64,000 bases of DNA. Source: Shewanella metallivivens. GTDB taxonomy: Bacteria; Pseudomonadota; Gammaproteobacteria; Enterobacterales; Shewanellaceae. Positions 26,219 through 33,580 of this stretch are shown in pieces (the stretch's first letter is position 1; every line of letters starts with the position of its first letter). The translations under genes and the position numbers were made by a program. Under the pieces are notes generated by a model that was not told where the DNA came from, searched no databases, and saw only the letters and a program-made list of their open reading frames with translations. The stretch lies in contig NZ_JAQQPZ010000009.1 in assembly GCF_028750675.1 (NCBI RefSeq), positions 1 through 64,000 on the forward strand, written 5' to 3'.

Positions 26219-27979
26219 ATGGCAACCCCTTTGCTTGATCCTAGCCCCCTCCCTGTTGCGCAAGGGGGCAAAGAGCAAAGCCCTCTCATAGCACGTAATG
26301 TGTCGTGGTTTGATGATGCCCTATTGCTGGGTATTATGGCTGCGCTTGCGGGTTGCGGCCTGATTTATGAATACCTTTTGTCACACTATGCTGGGCGAAT
26401 TTTAGGTGCGCTAGAAGCGGCCATTTACACCATGATCGGCTTAATGATTGTGTCGATGGGTGTGGGCGCGTTTGCTGCCCGTAAAATAAAATGCGCCTTT
26501 ACCGGCTTTGCTATGCTCGAACTCACCGTGGCATTGTGTGGCTCATTTGCCATTATCATTACCGCTGCAGTCATTGGCTTTGGTCAGCAATTGCCACTCA
26601 CCATTGCCAATACCCTTGGCTTACCACCAGATCATTTACCTAATGGCGGCTTTATTGCCAGCTTGCAAACCTTAAGCGAATACCTACCTTACGTTTGGGG
26701 TGTGTTGCTGGGGTTAATGATTGGCATGGAAATCCCCTTGATTGCGCGAGTACGGCAATCGTTATCTGATGCCCATTTACTGCACAATGCTGGCACCATT
26801 TATGGTGCTGATTACATTGGCGCTGGTGTCGGTGCCGCCATTTGGGTCGGCTTTATGTTGGCAATTGATATTCAACTCGCGGCGGCATTAACCGCCAGCG
26901 TAAACCTATTAGCAGGGCTTGCGTTTATTTGGCGTTTTTGGATGCAAATTCGTCATGTAAAATTATTGTTAGTTGGCCATATCATTGCCAGCGTTGTTAT
27001 TGGTTTACTGGCGGTAAAAGGCCCTAGCTGGGAGCAACATTTTAATAACCTGTTGTACAAAGACAAAGTGGTTTATGCTAAAGCCACTCGTTTTCAACAA
27101 CTTAACTTTACTGAGCGGCTTCGCGGCGGTGGCCTTGCGCCCGTGTACAACTTGTACATCAATGGCCGTTTACAGTTTTCAAGTAGCGATGAACACATTT
27201 ACCACAGCTTTTTAGTGCATCCAACATTGGCGGCCAGTGCCCGTCACGACAAGGTATTAATTATTGGTGGTGGCGACGGCCTTGGGCTCAAACAAGTGCT
27301 CAAATGGCAGCCTAAAGCGGTCACCTTAATGGACCTCGATCAGGACTTATTAACGCTATTTAAAAATCCCCCCGCTGACATGCCGACAGCTCTTAGCCGT
27401 GCATTATTAGCGCTTAATGGTGATGCGCTCAACGATCCTCGTTTAACCTTAATGGTCGACGACGCGTTTAATGGCGTTGATAAGTTACTCAGTAACGGTC
27501 AATTGTTTGATGCCATTATTGTTGACTTGCCCGATCCAAGTCACCCAGATTTAAATAAACTGTACTCTGATTTATTTTACCGAAAGCTCAACGAATTACT
27601 CAGTGCAGACGGTGTCATTACCGTGCAATCAACCTCGCCTTATCATGCGCCTAACGCCTTTATTTCTGTAGGTAAAACCCTCAGTACAGCCGGCTTTAAC
27701 GTCAAACAATATCATCATAATGTGCCAAGTTTTGGTGAATGGGGCTGGAGTATTGGCAGTAAGATGGGCAAAAATCCACAACAAAGATTAGCGGCCATCA
27801 ATGAGATCCCAGTACAAGAAGACTGGTTAACACCAGGACTTATCCATGCATCATTTGAATTTCCAAAACATTTTTACGACGATATAGACAAGATCAAGGT
27901 AAACAATATTGGTTCTTTACAGTTGTATCATTACCACTTAGCAGCTTGGTCAGAGAACGAAGTAATTAATCTTTTTTAA
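26219..27979 (+). CDS. Membrane-anchored spermidine-synthase-like aminopropyltransferase
   Basis: The 586-residue protein has an N-terminal half with about seven transmembrane helices (about 30-265) and a C-terminal SAM-fold domain of the spermidine synthase family (about 275-540). The cofactor loop is LIIGGGDGLGLKQVLKW near residue 350, the acidic DLDQD follows at about 375, and IIVDLPDPSHPD near 438 provides the catalytic aspartates. These residues argue for a functional polyamine aminopropyltransferase at the inner face of the membrane. A SAM decarboxylase gene is not in the cluster. Function in this setting is not established. Confidence 0.85.
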   Translation: MATPLLDPSPLPVAQGGKEQSPLIARNVSWFDDALLLGIMAALAGCGLIYEYLLSHYAGRILGALEAAIYTMIGLMIVSMGVGAFAARKIKCAFTGFAMLELTVALCGSFAIIITAAVIGFGQQLPLTIANTLGLPPDHLPNGGFIASLQTLSEYLPYVWGVLLGLMIGMEIPLIARVRQSLSDAHLLHNAGTIYGADYIGAGVGAAIWVGFMLAIDIQLAAALTASVNLLAGLAFIWRFWMQIRHVKLLLVGHIIASVVIGLLAVKGPSWEQHFNNLLYKDKVVYAKATRFQQLNFTERLRGGGLAPVYNLYINGRLQFSSSDEHIYHSFLVHPTLAASARHDKVLIIGGGDGLGLKQVLKWQPKAVTLMDLDQDLLTLFKNPPADMPTALSRALLALNGDALNDPRLTLMVDDAFNGVDKLLSNGQLFDAIIVDLPDPSHPDLNKLYSDLFYRKLNELLSADGVITVQSTSPYHAPNAFISVGKTLSTAGFNVKQYHHNVPSFGEWGWSIGSKMGKNPQQRLAAINEIPVQEDWLTPGLIHASFEFPKHFYDDIDKIKVNNIGSLQLYHYHLAAWSENEVINLF

Positions 27980-27995
27980 TTGGATCAGATAGCGC

Positions 27996-28046
27996 TTGAC
28001 ATATTATGTCTGAGTGTTATCTTTACTCACAGACATAATATGTCAA
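27996..28046 (+). promoter_or_regulatory. Internal promoter flanked by two operator-like palindromes
   Basis: A 17-bp perfect inverted repeat (27996-28012 with 28030-28046) contains GACATATTATGTC at 27998-28010 and GACATAATATGTC at 28032-28044. TTGACA at 27996-28001 and TATCTT at 28018-28023, 16 bp apart, form a good sigma-70 promoter within it. The left palindrome covers the -35 box and the right one lies just after the likely start of transcription, 15 bp before the DUF2170 gene. This is a typical repressor layout; an mRNA hairpin is the alternative. Confidence 0.6.
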
Positions 28047-28058
28047 TTAAGGACGAAT

Positions 28059-28472
28059 ATGAACATACATACTATTGCGAGTCACCTAAACGGACTATGC
28101 GACCAAAGCCAAACCGGCTTTCAGTTTGACTGCTATCCCATTGATGGTGATGTTGAAGTATTACAAGTTAATGTTGTAGGCCGTGAAGAAATTCCGGTGT
28201 TTGTATCAGTAACTGACAACCAAATATTGTGTATCAGTTATCTGTGGGGCGAAAACGAAGTTAACCAAGCTCGCCGCGCAGAAATGTTTGAGACCATGTT
28301 AGAACTCAACATTCCAATGCCATTATCTTCATTTGCCAAAATTGATGATAAGTACGTGGTTTATGGTGCGTTATCTGTGCAATCAAGCATGGAAGAAATT
28401 GAACAAGAATTAGCAGTACTGTCAGACAACTGTCTGGAAGTCATCGACGAACTCGTCGAATTTTTAAACTAA
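28059..28472 (+). CDS. yjfI: YjfI-like DUF2170 protein
   Basis: The 137-residue soluble acidic protein matches the DUF2170 family (E. coli YjfI). It begins MNIHTIASHL and carries NQARRAEMFETMLELNIPMPLSSF-type residues around position 80, here noted by the RRAEMFE and NIPMPLSSFA parts. The start at 28059 follows AAGGAC; the frame runs 15 codons further upstream into the palindromic leader and that part is not used. Its role is unknown, but it is typically next to the PspA-like yjfJ, as here 10 bp away. Confidence 0.85.
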   Translation: MNIHTIASHLNGLCDQSQTGFQFDCYPIDGDVEVLQVNVVGREEIPVFVSVTDNQILCISYLWGENEVNQARRAEMFETMLELNIPMPLSSFAKIDDKYVVYGALSVQSSMEEIEQELAVLSDNCLEVIDELVEFLN

Positions 28473-28482
28473 GGAGCCAACA

Positions 28483-29172
28483 ATGGGCATTCTAAACAAG
28501 ATTCTTACAGCGTTTCGTGGTGGTGCAACTGAAGTTGGCCAGACTATCGTTGACGCTAACTCAACCCGTATTTTTGAACAAGAAATCCGTGATGCAGAAA
28601 AGCATTTAACTAAAGCTAAGCGTGAGCTGACTGACGTGATGGCCAAAGAGATGCAAGCTAGCCGTGAAATCGATCGTCTAAAACGCAGCATTGCTGAACA
28701 CGAAGGTTATGCCACCCAAGCGTTAGACAAAGGCAATGAAACATTAGCCATCGAAGTCGCAGAAAAAATTGCTCAGCTAGACCAAGAACTTGCAGAGCAA
28801 CAAACGGCCAACGATAGCTTTAGCGCTCATGCGGTACGTTTAAAAGATTTAGTGAAAAAGACCGAACGTCAATTGTCTGATTATCAACGTCAATTAACCA
28901 TGGTTAAAACCACTGAAAGCGTACAAAAAGCCACCGCAACCATTACTGACTCATTTGCATCTAGTAACTCTAAGTTACTTAATGCTAAAGATTCTTTGGA
29001 GCGTATCAAGGCGCGTCAGCAACAGTTTGATGACCGCTTAAAGGCAGCAGAAACCTTAGCAGACGAAAACAGCGACAAGTCTTTACACGCAAAATTGGCT
29101 GAAGCGGGTATTGGTGAGCAAAAGTCGAACGCCAATGCAGTTTTAGACCGCATTAAAGCACGTAAAGGTTAA
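28483..29172 (+). CDS. yjfJ: PspA/IM30-family protein (YjfJ-like)
   Basis: The 229-residue protein is almost entirely helical coiled coil and belongs to the PspA/Vipp1/IM30 family, which is structurally related to ESCRT-III. It has an N-terminal amphipathic stretch (MGILNKILTAFRGG) and long heptad-like helices from about residue 25 to 195. PspA proteins bind and stabilise stressed inner membrane. The gene sits between DUF2170 (10 bp) and DUF2491 (5 bp). This order matches E. coli yjfI-yjfJ-yjfK, so it is the YjfJ type rather than classical PspA with PspBC. Confidence 0.9.
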   Translation: MGILNKILTAFRGGATEVGQTIVDANSTRIFEQEIRDAEKHLTKAKRELTDVMAKEMQASREIDRLKRSIAEHEGYATQALDKGNETLAIEVAEKIAQLDQELAEQQTANDSFSAHAVRLKDLVKKTERQLSDYQRQLTMVKTTESVQKATATITDSFASSNSKLLNAKDSLERIKARQQQFDDRLKAAETLADENSDKSLHAKLAEAGIGEQKSNANAVLDRIKARKG

Positions 29173-29177
29173 GGGTT

Positions 29178-29831
29178 ATGGGATTTCTTAGCGGCCTTTT
29201 TGGCAAAAAAGAAGCCCCGAAGCGTCAGCTTGACCACCCAAATAAACTGCTCAAGGGTGATATGTTAACCCTTGATGACAGTTTTGCTTTGCCCGCGCAA
29301 CTGCGCGGGCAACAGCTAAAGGTTGAAGCCATTCATACCTATGAATATCAGCGCTCGCAGCTTTGTGAATTCTTATTACGTGGCCATAGTGGCACCGCAA
29401 TCTTTATGTCTTACATTCAAGAAGACGAGTCTTACCTGAGTATTTCAATTAAAATCAATCGTGCCGATGTGGAGCAGATATTTGACCTTGATGCCTTTGC
29501 TGAAATCTTTGAAGAACCCGGCAAAGCCACTCTGTTGACAAAAGCCTTATCTGCCGAGCTTGAGACTGAGTTTGGTCAATGGTTAAGCGATGAATACCAT
29601 CAAGTTGAATTTGCAGGATTTGGTTATTTCCATCGTCAAGATTATCGTGGTTTAACCCCACCACAAGACGACAATGGCAACCGAGGTGAAGGTTTTGAAG
29701 GCTATACTCTAGTCAATAATCAAGACACTCATGCTGTTGATATTGAAGTATACGAAGGCGGCGACACCGAAGTCATGTTGACCTTATATCGCCCACTAAC
29801 CGATATTAGAGACTACTGGCCGGCAAGCTGA
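29178..29831 (+). CDS. yjfK: YjfK-like DUF2491 protein
   Basis: The 217-residue soluble acidic protein matches DUF2491 (E. coli YjfK). It has an N-terminal MGFLSGLFGKK that may be an amphipathic membrane-binding helix, a central FDLDAFAEIFEEPG region and the C-terminal LYRPLTDIRDYWP typical of the family. It is five base pairs after the PspA gene, so co-translation is likely. The function is unknown. The similar amphipathic N-termini of this protein and the PspA-like protein suggest both work at the membrane. Confidence 0.85.
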   Translation: MGFLSGLFGKKEAPKRQLDHPNKLLKGDMLTLDDSFALPAQLRGQQLKVEAIHTYEYQRSQLCEFLLRGHSGTAIFMSYIQEDESYLSISIKINRADVEQIFDLDAFAEIFEEPGKATLLTKALSAELETEFGQWLSDEYHQVEFAGFGYFHRQDYRGLTPPQDDNGNRGEGFEGYTLVNNQDTHAVDIEVYEGGDTEVMLTLYRPLTDIRDYWPAS

Positions 29832-29854
29832 TACAAGTAGGAGATAACGTTGTT

Positions 29855-30190
29855 ATGAGCTCAGGTAAACCGTTACCGGACAAATGGCTTAAAAACCAAC
29901 AAGCTGCAAAAGCCACGCAAGTGGCTTTTGATCTAGATGAAAAGTTTCAATACTCTATCCGTAAAGCCGCTTTAGATAAAGGTGTAAGCCCGTCTGATCA
30001 AATACGCACCATCCTCGGATTATCGGTCTCTAAACGGCCTAAACGCCCTAGGCTCACCGTATCATTAAGTGGTGAAGACTATGTGTTATTAGCACAAAAG
30101 TACGGTTTAGACAGCGACGCACAATTAGAGATCAAAAAACGTGTGCTTGATGATTTAGTTCACTTTGTCGATAAAACTTCATCAACTTAA
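29855..30190 (+). CDS. Putative tandem ribbon-helix-helix protein
   Basis: The 111-residue basic protein shows two segments with the strand-helix-helix pattern of ribbon-helix-helix DNA-binding proteins. The first is residues 21-56 (TQVAFDLDEKF, IRKAALDKG, SDQIRTILGL) and the second is about 65-103 (PRLTVSLSGED, LLAQKYGL, IKKRVLDDL). They are joined by the basic RPKRPR. A single chain could then act like a RHH dimer. It ends the PspA gene group and is a candidate regulator for the palindromes at 24203, 27998 and 28032. The assignment rests on pattern only. Confidence 0.55.
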   Translation: MSSGKPLPDKWLKNQQAAKATQVAFDLDEKFQYSIRKAALDKGVSPSDQIRTILGLSVSKRPKRPRLTVSLSGEDYVLLAQKYGLDSDAQLEIKKRVLDDLVHFVDKTSST

Positions 30191-30217
30191 TCTTTTATTC
30201 GTTTTGTCGATTAAAAC

Positions 30218-30250
30218 AACGCACTAGGGTCGCGCCTTGTGCGTTTTTTG
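30218..30250 (+). terminator. Terminator after the RHH-like gene
   Basis: AACGCAC (30218-30224) and GTGCGTT (30239-30245) form a stem followed by TTTTTG. It separates the RHH-like gene from the ion channel gene. Confidence 0.75.
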
Positions 30251-30299
30251 TTATGATAACGTTTATATTGTTACTCTCAATGAATCAAAGCAGGCATTC

Positions 30300-31127
30300 A
30301 TGTTTGAATCTAAACGTTGGACACTCAAAAATGTCGATGGTCCCAGTCCATTTGAGTTAGCCATGATGGTGTTGTCATTGGTGTCAGTGGTTATTGTCCT
30401 AACCATTACCTTTGGCCGTTTAGATACCGAAACCAATAAAGTGCTGCTGTATATCGACAGCAGTATTTGTGTGATTTTTTTAAGTAAGTTTTTTTATGGC
30501 TTATTCAAAGCACGCAATAAAACCTACTACCTGCGCCACCACTGGATAGATTTTGTTGCCAGTATTCCAGCCATTGAAGCACTGCGGTTTGCACGTATAT
30601 TTCAAATCTTGCGGGTGATCCGTTTGATTCGCATGAGCCGCTCACTGCTGATTCCGTTACTGCGACAACGCAAACAAACCACATTAGCCAGTTTATTAGT
30701 GGCCATGGTGTTAATTTTAGCCACCGCTTCAGTGCTCATTTTATTGGTTGAAAGCGCCGAACCGAATGCCAATATTCAAACCGCAGAACAAGCCATTTGG
30801 TGGGCATTGGTGACCATCTCAACAGTGGGTTATGGCGATTTTTATCCGGTGAGTACCATAGGTCATGTGATTGGTGGATTAGTGATTGTCAGTGGCGTGA
30901 GCTTTTTCGGGGTTATTTCTGGTTATATGGCATCGGTGTTTGTCGCCCCTGATGAAACTGAGCGTCAAGAAGAGCAAGAGGCAAAAGAAGCCCACAAAGA
31001 ACAAATCAATAGCAAGCTTGAAGCAGCGCTTGAACAAATGCAGCAAAATCAATTACAGATGGAAAAAAATCAACAAGAGATGCTTGCTGAAATTACCAAG
31101 CTAAGGCAACAACTCGATAAGCCCTAG
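30300..31127 (+). CDS. Six-TM voltage-gated potassium-channel-like protein
   Basis: The protein of 275 residues has six transmembrane helices. S4 has regularly spaced arginines (RFARIFQILRVIRLIRMSR, about residues 100-118) and the pore carries the selectivity filter TVGYGDF near residue 180. After S6 a long Gln/Glu-rich coiled coil (about 215-275) can assemble subunits. This is the bacterial Kv type, which passes potassium. The start at 30300 follows AGGCATTC; the frame begins 21 codons earlier. It follows the PspA cluster in the same direction but after a terminator, so it may be a separate transcript. Confidence 0.88.
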   Translation: MFESKRWTLKNVDGPSPFELAMMVLSLVSVVIVLTITFGRLDTETNKVLLYIDSSICVIFLSKFFYGLFKARNKTYYLRHHWIDFVASIPAIEALRFARIFQILRVIRLIRMSRSLLIPLLRQRKQTTLASLLVAMVLILATASVLILLVESAEPNANIQTAEQAIWWALVTISTVGYGDFYPVSTIGHVIGGLVIVSGVSFFGVISGYMASVFVAPDETERQEEQEAKEAHKEQINSKLEAALEQMQQNQLQMEKNQQEMLAEITKLRQQLDKP

Positions 31128-31166
31128 CAAGATCATTGCAGCGCTGCAGATATACAAAAACATACA

Positions 31167-31203
31167 AAAAAAAGCCCAACGTCAACACGACCTTGGGCTT
31201 TTG
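31167..31203. terminator. Bidirectional terminator between channel gene and mrcB
   Basis: AAGCCCAA (31172-31179) pairs with TTGGGCTT (31193-31200), flanked by a run of A and by TTTT. It serves the two convergent genes. Confidence 0.85.
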
Positions 31204-31222
31204 ATTAATGGCAAACAACTTG

Positions 31223-33520
31223 CTAGCCACCCACCAGCTTTTGCCACCAAGATAATGGCTCACCGCAATTAGCCGCCGGGCGATAGCTGGCTTCTCGCGC
31301 AGGTAAACTAACAATGTTGTCGCAGTTACCTTGTTTAGCCATGCCAGTGGTACGATCGAAGTAGCCGTTAACCACCCCGTTAACCGGGGTCATACGTAAG
31401 CTCATTGGTGGACGCTGTTGTAAAAATGCCTGATACACCGCCATGGCGCCACTACTGCCATACAAACCGGTTTTACTATTGTTGTCTTGTCCAACCCAAA
31501 TAGCCGCTACGTTACGCTCATCAAAGCCTGCAAACCAAGAATCACGACCATCATTGCTGGTACCGGTTTTACCTGCTAAACGCACACCCGGGAAAGCCGC
31601 ACCTAATCGCTTAGCGGTGCCAGAACGCACCACATGATTCATTGCATATTGCACGAGATAATCTGTTGCTGGGTCAATGGCTTGTGAACTCGGAACGCGG
31701 CTAACATCTAACGCTTTGTTCTGGCTGTCTAACACCGCTGTGATTGAAGTAAGCTTGCGATAACGCCCTTCGTCAGCCAAGGTTTGATAAACTTGCGCTA
31801 CCATCAATGGTGAGCCATTAACAGCGCCTAATAGCATTGATGGATAAGGCGAAACAGATTCACTCCAGCCCGCTTTTTCTAAGGTATTAACCACGTTACC
31901 AACACCAACCGCTAAACCGACATTGACCGTTGGTACGTTCATAGAGTCTTTAATTGCAGTCAGTAAGGGCACTTGCCCACTGAACTTTTTATCAACGTTT
32001 TTTGGCGACCATGTCTTACCTTGTTCGTTTTTCAAGGTAATCGGTTTGTCATCAATCGGGGTGGCTAAAGAAAACGTATCGCTTTGATTTAATGCAGTGG
32101 CATACACAAAGGGTTTAATGAGCGAGCCAATAGGACGACGAATTTCGACCGCGCGGTTAAAGCCTTCATAACCGGGGACTTTATCACCGACCATTGCCGC
32201 GATACCGCCACTGTATTTGTCGGTAACCACCATGCCCACTTGGATATCTTTAGCCCGTTTATCCAATGATGCCATGGTAGAGGATACCGCCTTTTCAGCC
32301 GCTTCTTGGGCCATAGGGTCAAGGGTGGTATAGACTTTGATTCCTGATTGTTGCAACAAAGAGTCACCATAACGGTCGCGTAACTCTTGTTTTACGACAG
32401 CAAAAAATGCCGGTAATTTTTGGTGCACTGACTTTTGGGCACTGCGTAACCCCAGCGGCGACTCTGCTGCAGCTTTGTATTGGGCGACGGTCAGCTTGTC
32501 ATTTTCCATCAATAAACGCAGTACCAAATCACGACGCTCTTGCGCCCGCTCTGGATAACGCCAAGGATTATAGTAAGACGGCCCTTTAATGACTGCCACT
32601 AAAAACGCTTGTTGCGACACGGTTAACTCGCCTACCGGGCGGCCAAAGTAAAACTGCGAAGCCAGTCCCATACCGTGTACACCACGCGCCTTGTCTTGCC
32701 CCATATACACTTCATTTAGGTAAGCTTCTAAAATTTCATCTTTGCTGTAGCGAAAATCAATAATCAACGCCATCAAGGCTTCACGCACTTTACGCACAAT
32801 AGAGCGCTCGCTGCTTAAAAAGAAGTTTTTGGCTAATTGCTGAGTGAGTGTTGAACCGCCTTGCACCGTTCGTCCAGCAGTAATGTTAACCATTGCCGCA
32901 CGAGCAATGGCTAACGGATTAACACCGTAATGATCATAAAAACTGCGGTCTTCAACTAAAATAAGGGCATCGACTATACTCGATGGTATTTCAGGTGTTG
33001 GCACAAACAATCTGTCTTCGCCATCGCCTGCAATAATTCGGTCAAGTAATACTGGCTCTAAATGAAACACGGCTAATTCGCGTTTATCAGACATGCGCTT
33101 TACCGAGCTGACACCGTTTGAGTCAAAGCTTATCATCACTCGTTGTTCAGCTTGATTCCCCTCAGGGTGCAAAAACGGACGACGCCATAATTCAATCTTT
33201 GTGCTTGATGCTGAAAACTCACCCACTTGGCGAGGATTAGCCACTTTGCGGTAGCCCAATAATTTAAGCTCGGCCATTAATTGTGGGTGGTTAACCGCAG
33301 CACCTGGATATAACGCCATTGGGCGGCTAAAAACTTGCGCAGGCAAATGCCATTTTTGCCCTTCAAATTTTTGGGCAATAATTTGGTCTAGATAAATGGC
33401 GTAAAACGTGACGACAGCAAGGCCAACAAGCGACAGTTTCCAGGTGAATGACCAAAGTGGACGCCACCATGATGTAGTCGATTTTTTAGCGTTAGTTTTT
33501 TTAGGCTTTTTCTTTGTCAT
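31223..33520 (-). CDS. mrcB: Penicillin-binding protein 1b
   Basis: The 765-residue bifunctional peptidoglycan synthase has a short basic cytoplasmic tail, one transmembrane helix (about 25-45) and a UB2H-like domain. A glycosyltransferase domain follows, with EDRSFYDHYGVNP near residue 190 and GGSTLTQQLAKN near 222. The transpeptidase domain has SXXK serine in GSLIKPF near residue 466, SMN and KTGTS near residue 652. It is downstream of hrpB by 60 bp on the same strand, the order also found in E. coli. Confidence 0.95.
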   Translation of the reverse strand: MTKKKPKKTNAKKSTTSWWRPLWSFTWKLSLVGLAVVTFYAIYLDQIIAQKFEGQKWHLPAQVFSRPMALYPGAAVNHPQLMAELKLLGYRKVANPRQVGEFSASSTKIELWRRPFLHPEGNQAEQRVMISFDSNGVSSVKRMSDKRELAVFHLEPVLLDRIIAGDGEDRLFVPTPEIPSSIVDALILVEDRSFYDHYGVNPLAIARAAMVNITAGRTVQGGSTLTQQLAKNFFLSSERSIVRKVREALMALIIDFRYSKDEILEAYLNEVYMGQDKARGVHGMGLASQFYFGRPVGELTVSQQAFLVAVIKGPSYYNPWRYPERAQERRDLVLRLLMENDKLTVAQYKAAAESPLGLRSAQKSVHQKLPAFFAVVKQELRDRYGDSLLQQSGIKVYTTLDPMAQEAAEKAVSSTMASLDKRAKDIQVGMVVTDKYSGGIAAMVGDKVPGYEGFNRAVEIRRPIGSLIKPFVYATALNQSDTFSLATPIDDKPITLKNEQGKTWSPKNVDKKFSGQVPLLTAIKDSMNVPTVNVGLAVGVGNVVNTLEKAGWSESVSPYPSMLLGAVNGSPLMVAQVYQTLADEGRYRKLTSITAVLDSQNKALDVSRVPSSQAIDPATDYLVQYAMNHVVRSGTAKRLGAAFPGVRLAGKTGTSNDGRDSWFAGFDERNVAAIWVGQDNNSKTGLYGSSGAMAVYQAFLQQRPPMSLRMTPVNGVVNGYFDRTTGMAKQGNCDNIVSLPAREASYRPAANCGEPLSWWQKLVGG

Positions 33521-33580
33521 AAATCTTCATTCGTTAATTTTGCACTGTAATCGATTCGCCTTAACTCATATGCGGTTTAC

